Positions 18,482-26,848 of a stretch of DNA of 64,000 nt are shown in pieces. The DNA lies in contig NZ_CP108427.1 in NCBI RefSeq assembly GCF_035982055.1, forward strand, positions 10,043,001-10,107,000, in the 5' to 3' direction. The translations under genes and the position numbers were made by a program. The DNA is from Streptomyces sp. NBC_01288. GTDB taxonomy: Bacteria > Actinomycetota > Actinomycetes > Streptomycetales > Streptomycetaceae. Below the pieces are notes generated by a model, which had not been told where the DNA came from, searched no databases, and was given only the letters and a program-made list of their open reading frames with translations. Position 1 is the stretch's first letter. Every line of letters starts with the position of its first letter.

Positions 18482-19243
18482 TCAGGCAAGGGATTCCGAG
18501 CGCTGGACGGTTCCCGTGAGGCCGGTCGCGTCCTGGCCCGCGAGGAGCACGGCGGCCCGCGCCATGGCCTCCGGCGGCTCCACCATCTCCGGCGGGATCT
18601 CCCGGCCTCCGCCACCCGCCTGCCACCCCTCCGTGAGCACCACCCGTGACGGAGCGAGGCAGTTGACCGCGATGTTGTCCTTCCTCAGGTCGGCGGCGAG
18701 CCCCAAGTAGAGGCGCTCTACTGCCGCTTTGGACACCCAGTACGCGTTCGCACCCCGGTCCGTCATGCCCACCCCGCCGGTCGTCACGGCCACCAACGAA
18801 CCACCGCCACGCGCCCGTACGTGCGGAATCACCGCCCGGGTCACCAGGAACACCCCGGTCAGATTGACGTCCAGCGACAACTGCCAGCGCTTGAGCGGTG
18901 TCGACTCGACCGGGCCGAGCCACAGCACCCCGGCATTGGCGATGAGAATATCGATCCCGCCGAACTCCGCGACCGTGGCGGCGACAGCCGCGTCGACCGA
19001 CGCCTCGTCGCTCACGTCACAGGGCACCGGTAGCGCACGTCCGCCCGCCGCGGTGATCCGGTCCGCGACCGAGTGGATCGTCCCGGGAAGCCGGCCCTCC
19101 TGCTCGGAACGCGCGGCCACGGCGACCGAGGCGCCCGCCTCCGCGAGCGCCACCGCGACCGTACGGCCGATGCCGCGGCTGGCCCCCGCGACGAACGCGA
19201 CCTTGCCCTTCAACTGCCCGCCCGCACCCGTCATTTGACTCAT
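18482..19243 (-). CDS. Short-chain dehydrogenase/reductase
   Basis: 253 residues. The motif AGASRGIG replaces TGxxxGIG, NAG is intact, and the active site is YWVSK with VAVTTGG on the preceding strand, so Thr may stand in for Ser. It follows the HSD10-like SDR gene by five bases, so the two form a leftward pair driven from the operator region at 20049. It probably works on a hydroxyacyl-CoA or alcohol intermediate. The C-terminus ends soon after the last strand and lacks the usual DGG segment (LTGTVQRSESLA). Confidence 0.87.
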   Translation of the reverse strand: MSQMTGAGGQLKGKVAFVAGASRGIGRTVAVALAEAGASVAVAARSEQEGRLPGTIHSVADRITAAGGRALPVPCDVSDEASVDAAVAATVAEFGGIDILIANAGVLWLGPVESTPLKRWQLSLDVNLTGVFLVTRAVIPHVRARGGGSLVAVTTGGVGMTDRGANAYWVSKAAVERLYLGLAADLRKDNIAVNCLAPSRVVLTEGWQAGGGGREIPPEMVEPPEAMARAAVLLAGQDATGLTGTVQRSESLA

Positions 19244-19248
19244 GCCGG

Positions 19249-20010
19249 TTACTTCGGCGGGAACCGGAGGGCGCCGTCGAGACGTACGACCTCGCCGTTG
19301 AGATAGTCGTTCTCGACGATGTGCTGCACGAGACCCGCGTACTCGACCGGCAGCCCCATGCGCTTCGGATACGGGATCTGCGGCCCCCAGTAGGCCTCCA
19401 ACTGGTCGCCCGCCTTGCCGTAGGCCGGTGTGTTGAAGGTGCCCGGCGCGATCGTGACGACCCGGATGCCGAGCGGGGAGAGGTCGCGGGCGGCGACCAG
19501 GGTCATGCTGACGACCCCGCCTTTGGCCGCCGCGTAAGGGAGTTGACCGATCTGGCCCTCGTACGCGGCGATCGAGGCCGTGCTGACGATGACGCCCCGG
19601 CCGCCCTCGGCGGGCTCCTGGCGGGCGATGGCGGCCGCGGCCAGCCGCATCACGTTGAACACGCCGGTGAGATACACGTCGATCGTCGTACGGAAGCCCG
19701 CGAGGTCGAGGGGCGAGCCGTCCTTGCCGACGAGCCGGCCACCGCTCGCCGGACCGCCGTGCGCGTCCACCGAGATGCGGAGCGGCCCCGCCGACTCCGC
19801 CTCGGCCAGGGCCGCTTGGACGTCGTCCTCGGAGGTGGCGTCGGTACGCACATAGCGCACCCCCAGCTCCTGCTCCAGGGCCTTGCCCTTCTCGTCGGCC
19901 AGATCGGCGACGACGACCTTCGCTCCCGCCGCGTGCAACCGACGGACGGTGGCCTCGCCCAGGCCGCCCGCCCCGCCGACGACCACCGCGGAGCTCCCAC
20001 TGATCTGCAT
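19249..20010 (-). CDS. 3-hydroxyacyl-CoA dehydrogenase type II (HSD10-like SDR)
   Basis: 253 residues. GGAGGLGEATVRRL binds NAD, ADLADEKG follows the second strand, and the active site is PYAAAKGG after IVSTASIAAYEG. The C-terminal IVENDYLNGEVVRLDGALR closely matches HSD17B10/short-chain 3-hydroxyacyl-CoA dehydrogenases, which oxidise 3-hydroxyacyl-CoA (including 2-methyl-branched and steroid substrates). The ATG at 20010 follows GAGAGGAAAT; a much longer open frame upstream (to 23358) is only antisense shadow. It is divergent from the ligase at 20065 with operator site 3 between them. Confidence 0.9.
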   Translation of the reverse strand: MQISGSSAVVVGGAGGLGEATVRRLHAAGAKVVVADLADEKGKALEQELGVRYVRTDATSEDDVQAALAEAESAGPLRISVDAHGGPASGGRLVGKDGSPLDLAGFRTTIDVYLTGVFNVMRLAAAAIARQEPAEGGRGVIVSTASIAAYEGQIGQLPYAAAKGGVVSMTLVAARDLSPLGIRVVTIAPGTFNTPAYGKAGDQLEAYWGPQIPYPKRMGLPVEYAGLVQHIVENDYLNGEVVRLDGALRFPPK

Positions 20011-20048
20011 CAAGGATTTCCTCTCTTGCGAACAGCGCTCTAGTGAGA

Positions 20049-20065
20049 CGAGAATAGCATTCTCA
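20049..20065. promoter_or_regulatory. GAGAAT-type palindrome, site 3
   Basis: Reads CGAGAAT-agc-ATTCTCA. Its last base is the A of the ligase ATG, so a bound repressor would block both initiation of rightward transcription and, if the mRNA is leaderless, the start itself. The 54-base divergent gap also serves the leftward HSD10-like gene. Confidence 0.8.
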
Positions 20066-21504
20066 TGAATATAACCATGATTCTGGAGATGGTGGCCTCG
20101 GGCGGCGACCGACCGGTGGTCACGGCGAACGGCCGCTCCCTGACCGCCTCGGACCTGCTCGCCCGCGCCCGCGCCGCCGCGCACCGCTTCCGGGGCCGCC
20201 CGGCCGTGCTCTATCTGAGCCCCAGTCACCTCGCCTACCCGGTGGCCCTGTTCGGCGCCGCCCTGGCGGGCATCCCGTTCATCCCCCTCAACTACCGCCT
20301 CGGCGAACACCAGTTGGCCCGCCTCCTGGCCCGCCACCCCGGAGCCCTCGTCCTGCGCCCCGCCGACCTCGACGCCCTGCTGAGCGCCGAAGAGGACGCC
20401 GAAGACGGCGTCGACGCACCGGAGTTGGCCCAGGACCAGGACGCCGTGGCCGTGGTCCTCTACACGAGCGGCACGACCGCCGAGCCCAAAGCGGCACTGC
20501 TGCGCCATCGGCACCTGCTGGCCTACGTCCTCAACACCCAGGAGTTCGCCTCCGCGGAGGAAGGCGACGCGGCACTCGTGGCCGTACCGCCGTACCACGT
20601 GGCCGGGTTGATGAACCTGCTCACGAACCTCTACTCCGGCCGCCGCCTGGTGTACCTGTCCGCCTTCGACGCGGGGGAGTGGCTGGAGACCGCGCGCCGC
20701 GAACAGGTCACCCACGCACTCGTCGTCCCCACCATGCTGGCCCGCATCGTCGCGGAGGTCCCCGCCGACGACGCAGGCACGCCCACACTCCGGAGCCTCG
20801 CCTACGGCGGCGCCAGGACCCCGCGACCCGTGGTGGAACGGGCGTTGCGGATCTTTCCGGGCACGGGGTTCGTCAACGCGTACGGCCTGACGGAGACGGC
20901 CTCCTCGGTCGCGGTCCTCGGACCCGACGACCACCGCGAGGCGCTGGCGGCCTCCGACCCGGCCGTACGGGACCGACTCGGTTCCGTGGGACGGCCGTTG
21001 CCCGGTGTCGAGATCGAGATCCGTGACGACGACGGAAAGCCGGCCGGTGCCGGGGAGACCGGGCTCGTGTTCGTGCGCGGGGAGCAGATCTCCGGCGAGT
21101 ACGGCGGACGCAGCGCCCTGGACGCGGACGGCTGGTTCCCCACCCGGGACCGGGGCCGACTGGACGCCGACGGCTATCTGTTCATCGAGGGACGCGCCGA
21201 CGACACCATCATTCGCGGCGGCGAGAACATCGCTCCCGCCGAGATAGAGGACGTTCTCGTCGCCCACCCCGGGATCGTCGAGGCGGCGGTGATCGGCGTG
21301 CCCGACCCCGAGTGGGGGCAGCGGATCGTGGCCGTCGTGGTCGGCGAGGGCGACCCGGCCGAGGTCCGCCAGTGGGTCAAGGACCGGCTGCGCTCCTCCA
21401 AGACGCCCGACGCGATCGTGTTCCGCGCCGAACTCCCCAAGACCGAGACCGGAAAACTGCTGCGCCGCACCCTGCTGGCCGAGTTGGAGACCACCCATGC
21501 CTGA
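20065..21504 (+). CDS. AMP-dependent acyl-CoA ligase
   Basis: 479 residues. The motifs LYTSGTTAEPK, PPYHVAGLMNLL, YGLTET, GRADDTIIRGGENIAPAEIE and the Lys of TETGKLLRR are present. The A7 motif reads WFPTRDRGRL instead of W-x-x-TGD-x-G, with Arg for Gly, a small divergence. No ribosome-binding site is visible ahead of the ATG because the operator occupies that space; leaderless translation or an internal start at 20077 or 20089 is possible. Its end overlaps the thiolase start by eight bases. It activates an unknown carboxylate. Confidence 0.9.
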   Translation: MNITMILEMVASGGDRPVVTANGRSLTASDLLARARAAAHRFRGRPAVLYLSPSHLAYPVALFGAALAGIPFIPLNYRLGEHQLARLLARHPGALVLRPADLDALLSAEEDAEDGVDAPELAQDQDAVAVVLYTSGTTAEPKAALLRHRHLLAYVLNTQEFASAEEGDAALVAVPPYHVAGLMNLLTNLYSGRRLVYLSAFDAGEWLETARREQVTHALVVPTMLARIVAEVPADDAGTPTLRSLAYGGARTPRPVVERALRIFPGTGFVNAYGLTETASSVAVLGPDDHREALAASDPAVRDRLGSVGRPLPGVEIEIRDDDGKPAGAGETGLVFVRGEQISGEYGGRSALDADGWFPTRDRGRLDADGYLFIEGRADDTIIRGGENIAPAEIEDVLVAHPGIVEAAVIGVPDPEWGQRIVAVVVGEGDPAEVRQWVKDRLRSSKTPDAIVFRAELPKTETGKLLRRTLLAELETTHA

Positions 21505-22645
21505 AGCAGTCCTCGTGTCCGCCCTGCGCACCCCCGTCGGCACCGCCGTCAAGGGCACCCTGCGCGACACCACCGCGTTCGACCTGGCCCACCACATCGT
21601 CGCCGCCGCGGCCGCCACGGACGACCTCGACCCGGACGCGATCGACGACGTGATCCTCGGCGAAGGCCTGTACGGCGGCGGGGTCGTGGCCCGGCACGCG
21701 GCACTGACCGTCGGCCTCACCTCCGTACCGGGCCTCGCCCACAACCGCCACTGCGCCGCCGGACTCGCCGCCGTGCAGAGCGCGGCGGCGAGCATCCGCG
21801 CGGGCATGGACGAACTCGTCATCGCCGGCGGCGTCAACTCGGCTTCCACATCCCCGAAACAGCGTTTCCGCGTCGACGGGGAGTGGGTCGAACCATGGAG
21901 CCCGCCCACGCACCCCGACCGCCCCGACGCCCCCAACCTGGACATGTCGATCACGGTCGGCTGGAACACCGCCGTACGGGCCGGCCTCAGCCGCGCCGAC
22001 ATGGACGCATGGGCGCTGCGCTCCCACCAGAACGCCATTCGCGCCATCGACGAAGGCCGTTTCGACGCCGAGTTGGTGCCCATCGACACACCGCACGGAC
22101 TGTTCTCCGTCGACGAACACCCCCGCCGCACCACGAGCCTGGAGAAGCTGGCCTCGCTCAAGCCGCTCCACCCGGAGATAGACGGCTTCTCCATCACGGC
22201 CGGCAACGCGGGCGGCGCCAACGACGGTGCCGCCGCCCTGGTGGTGGCCAGCGACCGGCTCGGCCTGCCCGCCCTCGCCGTCGTCCGCTCGTGGGCCTCG
22301 GTCGGCGCCGACCCCGCCGAGACGGGCCTCACCCCCGTGAAGGTGATCCCCAAAGCCCTTGCCCGCGCCGGACTTTCGACGTCCGACGTGGACCTCTTCG
22401 AGATCAACGAGGCTTTCGCCGCCGTGCCCGTCGCCGCGGTGAAACTGCTCGGCCTCGACCCCGACCGCGTGAACGTCAACGGCAGCGGCTGCTCCCTCGG
22501 CCACCCGGTCGCCGCGACCGGCGCCCGGATGCTCGTCACGCTCGTGCACGAACTGCGTCGGCGCGGAGGCGGCATCGGAGTCGCCGCGATGTGCGCGGGC
22601 GGCGGCATGGGCTCGGCGACGGTCATCGAGGTACTCGCGCCATAG
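21497..22645 (+). CDS. Acetyl-CoA acyltransferase (thiolase)
   Basis: 382 residues. The nucleophile lies in HNRHCAAGLAA (Cys86), the His loop is GSGCSLGHPVAATGARM, and the second Cys is in MCAGGGMG, so all three catalytic elements of degradative thiolases remain. NEAFA is also intact. The His loop reads NGSGCSLGHP rather than GGAIALGHP, a variant of some FadA5-like and methylacyl thiolases. Overlap with the ligase gene means co-translation. It should cleave a 3-ketoacyl-CoA to acetyl- or propionyl-CoA. Confidence 0.92.
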   Translation: MPEAVLVSALRTPVGTAVKGTLRDTTAFDLAHHIVAAAAATDDLDPDAIDDVILGEGLYGGGVVARHAALTVGLTSVPGLAHNRHCAAGLAAVQSAAASIRAGMDELVIAGGVNSASTSPKQRFRVDGEWVEPWSPPTHPDRPDAPNLDMSITVGWNTAVRAGLSRADMDAWALRSHQNAIRAIDEGRFDAELVPIDTPHGLFSVDEHPRRTTSLEKLASLKPLHPEIDGFSITAGNAGGANDGAAALVVASDRLGLPALAVVRSWASVGADPAETGLTPVKVIPKALARAGLSTSDVDLFEINEAFAAVPVAAVKLLGLDPDRVNVNGSGCSLGHPVAATGARMLVTLVHELRRRGGGIGVAAMCAGGGMGSATVIEVLAP

Positions 22646-22704
22646 TCCGTCCCCTGTTGGTCGGTCGCGGTGGTGGAGAGCGTCGACGACGTGAAGGGAA
22701 CAGT

Positions 22705-23466
22705 GTGGAGGGCTTGAAGGAGAAGGTCGTTCTCGTCGCCGGCGCGGCCACCGGGCTGGGGGCCGCCTCCGCCCGGCGGCTGGCCGACGAGGGCGCGCGG
22801 GTCGTCGTCGGCGATCTCGATCTCGACGGAGCCCGACGGACCGCCACGGCCATCGGCGACGCCGGTGGCCAGGCGGTCGCGGTGGGTTTCGACATCGCCG
22901 ACGAGACCTCGGTCGGCGAACTCGTGCGGACCACCGTGCGGACGTACGGCGGTCTCGACGCCGTGCACATCAACGCGGGCGACATGAACGCGGTCTCCCA
23001 GGACACCGACGTCGTCGACATGGACCTCGCGGTGTGGGACCGGACGTTCGCCGTCAATCTGCGCGGCCACATGCTCGTCACCCGCTACGCCGTTCCCGAA
23101 CTCCTGGCCCGCGGCGGCGGCGCGATCGTCTACACCTCGTCCATCGCGGCCTTCACCGGCGAGGCCGCGCGCCCCTCCTACTCGGCGACCAAGGCGGGCA
23201 TCAACGCCCTCGCCCGCCACGTCGCCTCCCGCTGGGGCCGGGAGGGCATCCGGGCCAACGCGGTCGCCCCGGGCCTGATCCTGACGCAGGCCATCCAAGA
23301 GGGCGCGGCGCCTGACCTGTTGGAGGCGCTGCTCGCCCGGACCCGCAGCACCCGGCACGGTCGGGCCGACGATGTCGCCGGCATGGTGGCCTACCTCATG
23401 TCCGACGAGGGGGCCTGGATCAACGGGCAGGTCATCAATGTCGACGGTGGCACGGTGATGCGCTGA
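22705..23466 (+). CDS. Short-chain dehydrogenase/reductase
   Basis: 253 residues. The cofactor motif is AGAATGLGAASARRL, DLDLDGARR follows strand two, NAG is present, and the active site is YSATK after IVYTSSIAA; it ends with NVDGGTVMR. All catalytic residues are intact. The GTG start follows GAAGGGA about ten bases upstream. It comes 60 bases after the thiolase and probably belongs to the same transcript. Likely a hydroxyacyl-CoA or alcohol dehydrogenase. Confidence 0.88.
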   Translation: MEGLKEKVVLVAGAATGLGAASARRLADEGARVVVGDLDLDGARRTATAIGDAGGQAVAVGFDIADETSVGELVRTTVRTYGGLDAVHINAGDMNAVSQDTDVVDMDLAVWDRTFAVNLRGHMLVTRYAVPELLARGGGAIVYTSSIAAFTGEAARPSYSATKAGINALARHVASRWGREGIRANAVAPGLILTQAIQEGAAPDLLEALLARTRSTRHGRADDVAGMVAYLMSDEGAWINGQVINVDGGTVMR

Positions 23467-23479
23467 ACGCGCCGCGTGG

Positions 23480-23521
23480 ACGGCCCGTTGTGTGCCGAGA
23501 ACCCCTGCGGATACGGGCCGT
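23480..23521. terminator. Possible bidirectional terminator
   Basis: Arms ACGGCCCG (23480-23487) and CGGGCCGT (23514-23521) form an eight-base stem with a 26-base loop between the convergent SDR and thioesterase genes; the right arm touches the thioesterase stop codon. The long loop makes it less certain. Confidence 0.4.
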
Positions 23522-24324
23522 TACGCGATCGCACGGAAGCGCAGCAGTGCCTCCTGCGCGAACGACGCGACCAGAGACCCCTGCGCGGTGAGCACATCGC
23601 CCCGGCCGTAACAGCGGCCGTGGGCGAGAACCGGGCTCCGGTGGCGCAGGAGAAGCCAGTCGTCCGTGGTGAAAGGGCGGTGGAACCACACCGTGTGGGC
23701 GGTGACGGCAGAAGAGAACGCCGTTCCCGAATCGTGCTGGGTGACCCCTTCGAGCGGCCGAAGCGCCGTACCGATCAGACTCAGATCGCTCGCGTACGCC
23801 GTCAACGCCGGGGCCAGCTCCGGGGCGACGGTCGGTGTGCGCATCCACAGGTCGTACTCGGGAGGCTCCGACTTCGGCGAGTCCACGTCGACGGTGGCCC
23901 GGGTGTCCCAGGGAAGCAGCGAGAGAACGACGTCGTGCTCCGCCCCCGGCACCGCGGGCATCGGGAACGCGATCTGCTGGTCGGGACCGTCCTCGTGGGA
24001 GTGCAGCGATACGGCGGCCACGGCCGCGACGCCCTGCGTCTGCCGCGCCACGACCGTCAACGTGGCGAAGGAGCCGCCCTCATGATGGCGCGTCACCTCG
24101 TACCGCACCGGTTCCTGCGGCCGCCCCGCGCGCGCGAACTGCACGTGAAGGCTCTTGACCGCCTTCTCCGGGCAGGCCAGTCGGGCGGCCCGGACGCTCT
24201 GGGCGAGCAACTGCCCGCCGAAGATGCGGTGGTAGCCGAGTCGCTGGTTGGCACCTTCGAACACGTCACGGGGTTGGGCGTCGAGGTCCAGGCAGGCGAG
24301 CAGGTCGCTCCACAGATCGGTCAC
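23521..24324 (-). CDS. tesB: Acyl-CoA thioesterase II (TesB-like)
   Basis: 267 residues forming two hot-dog folds. RIFGGQLLAQS is the N-terminal signature, ASDLSLIGTAL holds the catalytic Asp, HTVWFHRPF the second-domain helix lead, and GSLVASFAQEALLR the C-terminal catalytic Gln/Thr region; together these are diagnostic of TesB/ACOT8 enzymes. It hydrolyses acyl-CoA to free acid and CoA, perhaps to relieve CoA trapping. It is the last gene of the leftward SnoaL/acyl-CoA dehydrogenase operon, with a GTG start about 20 bases after the preceding stop. Confidence 0.92.
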   Translation of the reverse strand: MTDLWSDLLACLDLDAQPRDVFEGANQRLGYHRIFGGQLLAQSVRAARLACPEKAVKSLHVQFARAGRPQEPVRYEVTRHHEGGSFATLTVVARQTQGVAAVAAVSLHSHEDGPDQQIAFPMPAVPGAEHDVVLSLLPWDTRATVDVDSPKSEPPEYDLWMRTPTVAPELAPALTAYASDLSLIGTALRPLEGVTQHDSGTAFSSAVTAHTVWFHRPFTTDDWLLLRHRSPVLAHGRCYGRGDVLTAQGSLVASFAQEALLRFRAIA

Positions 24325-24343
24325 TGATTCACTCCTCGGTCGA

Positions 24344-25129
24344 TCACAGGTGGACGAGCCGTGGCGCGGACCCGCCGGCCCGCAGCAGTGCCCCGGCCTC
24401 GCGCGTCAACTCCCGCGCGCTGCCCAGCAGTCCGTCGAGCACCATGGCCCGCCGGACGTGCCGGTGCAGATCGTGCTCGGCGGTGAAACCGATCCCGCCG
24501 AGGACCTGCTGGCAGTGCCGGGCCGCCGTCAGTGCGGCCTTTCCGGCCGCCGCCTTGGCCAGCAACGCGCCCAACTCGTCCGTCGCGGCCACCAGGGTGG
24601 CCTCGGCACCGTCCAGCGCCACGAGGGTCTCGGCGAGCCGGTGCCGTACGGCTTGGAAGGAGGCGAGCGGACGGCCGAACTGCACGCGGTCCACGGCGTG
24701 TTGGCGGGCCAACGTGAGCATGGCGCGGCCGGTCCCGAGCAGCCACCAGCCGAGCGCGACACGGCCGGCGGCGAGGGGGACGGACGCTCCAATGGGCACG
24801 GAACGCAGGGGGAGTTCGGCGTCCAGGGCCGTCCCGACAGCCGCGTCGTCGCGCTCCCAGACGATCCACGCACCACCCGTGAACGGCAGCGGCAGTGTGC
24901 CTCCGACCGGACGGTCCGCCGCTTGTAGCAGCACGTCGTTGAGAAGCGGCGCGTGGGCGCCCGTCTCGCCCAGCAGGCGGAAGGTGAGCGGGACGGCTAT
25001 GTCCGGTTGCTCCACGAGGAGTTCGGCCCAGCCGAGGTCGGTCAGGGCGGCGTCCAGTGCCTGTCCCGAGGCCGCCGTCATCGTCTTGCGGAGTGTCTCG
25101 GCGAGCAGGTGCTCTTCGGCGGCGTCCAC
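24344..25129 (-). CDS. Acyl-CoA dehydrogenase, small/alpha-type partner subunit
   Basis: 261 residues, much shorter than the usual 380. It keeps the helical C-terminal domain (ARQHAVDRVQFGRPLASFQAVRHRLAE, then QQVLGGIGFTAEHDLHRHVRR) but lacks a clear N-terminal FAD/substrate half and the terminal YGGTxEIQR motif. In cholesterol catabolism such short FadE proteins pair with a neighbouring full-length FadE into alpha2beta2 enzymes with one active site per dimer. The full-length partner is the adjacent gene, two bases upstream. The GTG at 25129 was chosen over 25240, which would overlap the partner deeply. Confidence 0.83.
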   Translation of the reverse strand: MDAAEEHLLAETLRKTMTAASGQALDAALTDLGWAELLVEQPDIAVPLTFRLLGETGAHAPLLNDVLLQAADRPVGGTLPLPFTGGAWIVWERDDAAVGTALDAELPLRSVPIGASVPLAAGRVALGWWLLGTGRAMLTLARQHAVDRVQFGRPLASFQAVRHRLAETLVALDGAEATLVAATDELGALLAKAAAGKAALTAARHCQQVLGGIGFTAEHDLHRHVRRAMVLDGLLGSARELTREAGALLRAGGSAPRLVHL

Positions 25130-25131
25130 GG

Positions 25132-26247
25132 CTACTCCCTCCCCAGGTCGAGCAGTCGGCGCGCGATGATGTTCCGCTGGATCTCGGCCGTACCGCCGTA
25201 GATCGTCGCCGCCTTCGCGTACAGGTACTCCGAGCGCCACGGCGTGTCCGTCAACTCCAGTACGCCGGGCAGCAGATCGCGCACGGTCTCGAAGAGCTGT
25301 TGCTCGGCGGTGGCCAGCAGCACCTTGTCGACCGACGTCTCCGCGCCCAGACGCTCACCCGCGGCCAGGCGCCGTTGGGTGGCGTGGGAGCGGCAGCGGA
25401 CGGTGTGCAACGCCAGGTAGGCGGCGCCGAGTTCGGCGTCGTCGGGGACGCTCGTCTCGGCCAGCAGGCGGTCAAGTCGCGTGTAGAGATGGGCGATCCG
25501 GTGCCAGAAGCAGGTGGAGCGCTCGTGCGGGAGCAGGTCCATCGCCAGGCGCCAGCCGTCGCCGGGGCGGCCCAGCATCCGGTCGGCGGGCACCATCACA
25601 TCGTCGAAGAACACCTCGGCGAACTCGTCCACGCCGTGCATCGTGCGCAGTGGCCGGACCGTGATGCCGGGGGTGTCCATGTCGACGAAGAACGCGGTGA
25701 TCCCGTTGTGACCAGGCGCGGTGCGGGTCAACAGGACGCAACGGGCGGCGAATTGGGCCAGGCTCGTCCACACCTTCTGGCCGCTGATCTCCCAGTGGTC
25801 GCCGCGCGGAACCGCCCGGGTGGTGAGGGAGGCGAGGTCGCTGCCGGAGCCGGGTTCGGAGAAGCCCTGGCACCACTGCTCACGCCCGCTCAGTAGCCGC
25901 GGGACCATCTCGGCGGCCAGCGCCGGAGGGGCGTAGGAGATCATCGTCGGGGCGAGGACCTCGATCATCGAGTAGATCCCGGGCTCGGCCAACTCCCTCG
26001 TGGCGACCTCCTCGCCGAGCACAGCCCTCAGCACCGCGGGCCCGCCGAGCCCCCTCACCTCGGCGGGCCAGCCGTACCGCATCCAGTCCGCGTCGAACAA
26101 CGCCCGGCGGACCCGGGCCAGTTGAGCGACCTGGGCGTCCAGGGAGTGGTCGGGGCCGGAGGACAGGTCGTGCTCGTCCAGCCAGACGCGCAGGCCCGAG
26201 CGGAAGTCGGCGACGTTCATGTACCCGGGCGCCGAGGCCACTTTCAT
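25132..26247 (-). CDS. Acyl-CoA dehydrogenase, full-length partner subunit
   Basis: 371 residues. FAD/substrate motifs QGFSEPGSGSDLAS and SGQKVWTSLAQFA are clear, as is the C-terminal YGGTAEIQRNIIARRLL. It introduces an alpha,beta double bond into an acyl-CoA, probably as a heteromer with the product of the next gene. The start at 26247 overlaps the SnoaL stop (ATGA); a second ATG at 26220 lies in the second copy of a 27-base tandem repeat and is an equally good start without coupling. Starting at 26247 adds nine residues (MKVASAPGY). Confidence 0.9.
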   Translation of the reverse strand: MKVASAPGYMNVADFRSGLRVWLDEHDLSSGPDHSLDAQVAQLARVRRALFDADWMRYGWPAEVRGLGGPAVLRAVLGEEVATRELAEPGIYSMIEVLAPTMISYAPPALAAEMVPRLLSGREQWCQGFSEPGSGSDLASLTTRAVPRGDHWEISGQKVWTSLAQFAARCVLLTRTAPGHNGITAFFVDMDTPGITVRPLRTMHGVDEFAEVFFDDVMVPADRMLGRPGDGWRLAMDLLPHERSTCFWHRIAHLYTRLDRLLAETSVPDDAELGAAYLALHTVRCRSHATQRRLAAGERLGAETSVDKVLLATAEQQLFETVRDLLPGVLELTDTPWRSEYLYAKAATIYGGTAEIQRNIIARRLLDLGRE

Positions 26248-26259
26248 GTACCCGGGCGC
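26206..26259. repeat. 27-base tandem duplication spanning a stop-start junction
   Basis: Two adjacent 27-base units (26233-26259 and 26206-26232) share 22 of 27 bases, including 17 identical in a row containing CCCGGGTACATGAA on the minus strand. The outer copy supplies the SnoaL stop and the overlapping ATG of the dehydrogenase; the inner copy holds an alternative in-frame ATG. The unit is nine codons, so the frame is kept. Confidence 0.9.
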
Positions 26260-26690
26260 TGATAGGCGTGCGGGCGGCCCGAGTCGTGCGCTCCGCTGCG
26301 GCGGATGAACGTCATCGCCCGCGTGCGCAGCCGCCAACCCCCGTCCGTGCGGACGTAGGTGTCGTCGTAGTAGCCGATCCGCAGGTCGTGCGTGGCGTGG
26401 TCGACGAAGCAGAGCGGCTGGGTGCCGGTCGCCGTGTCGCCGGACAGGTCGACGGCCGGCGTCCCCGTGAGGAACAGACCCTTGGGCGCGGCGGCCACGA
26501 GCGCCGGGAACTCGTCGAGGCCGTAGGAGTCCCCGAAGGCGCTGTACGTGCCGTCGGGCGTGAAGACGCCCAGCACCCCGTCCAGGTCACCGCGGGTGAT
26601 GCACACCGCGTAGCGGGCGAGGAGCTGCTGGATCTCCATCAGGTCGTCGGTCGGACCAGGGGGAGGAGCCGGAACGGGCAAGGAGGACAA
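26244..26690 (-). CDS. SnoaL/NTF2-like protein
   Basis: 148 residues with the NTF2-like cone-fold pattern: an N-terminal helix pair (EIQQLLARYAVCITRGDLDGVLGVF), TPDGTYSAFG, and beta strands ending DTYVRTDGGWRLRTRAMTFIRR. Members include Delta5-3-ketosteroid isomerase, scytalone dehydratase and polyketide cyclases. It heads the operon with the acyl-CoA dehydrogenase pair and thioesterase, so hydratase or isomerase action on a cyclic CoA intermediate is plausible. The start is a TTG at 26690 with GGAAG nearby; an internal Met at residue 18 is the alternative. Confidence 0.83.
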   Translation of the reverse strand: MSSLPVPAPPPGPTDDLMEIQQLLARYAVCITRGDLDGVLGVFTPDGTYSAFGDSYGLDEFPALVAAAPKGLFLTGTPAVDLSGDTATGTQPLCFVDHATHDLRIGYYDDTYVRTDGGWRLRTRAMTFIRRSGAHDSGRPHAYQRPGT

Positions 26691-26713
26691 GGACTTCCAC
26701 CCTTCACCATGAG

Positions 26714-26730
26714 TGAGAATGGCATTCTCT
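26714..26730. promoter_or_regulatory. GAGAAT-type palindrome, site 4
   Basis: Reads TGAGAAT-ggc-ATTCTCT in the 158-base gap between the divergent SnoaL operon and the ABC transporter operon, 24 bases upstream of the SnoaL start. Two further half-sites (ATTCTCC at 26794-26800, TGAGAAG at 26806-26812) lie nearer the transporter gene. The rest of the gap shows no gene. Confidence 0.8.
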
Positions 26731-26848
26731 CAGATGAGTGGCAGATTTCCATGGTGGGTGAGGCGACGTCAACAGTCTCTGTCTGAATGGTTGATTCTCC
26801 GTAGATGAGAAGCTAGTTTCCAGCGATGGAGAGGGGAGATCCGACGCG

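Noticed and set aside
18946..18953. GATGAGAATATC inside the SDR at 18482-19243
   Set aside because: One arm of the palindrome only, with no matching second arm and within coding sequence.
19249..23358. A 1369-codon leftward open frame
   Set aside because: Only its last 253 codons (from 20010) are a real SDR gene; the remainder is antisense to a clear ligase, thiolase and SDR on the plus strand and has the Arg/Ala/Gly composition of a GC-rich shadow frame.
26784..26822. A possible second operator near the transporter start (TGAATGG-ttg-ATTCTCC and TGAGAAG-cta-GTTTCCA)
   Set aside because: Each has only one good arm; I noted them as half-sites with site 4 rather than as separate operators.
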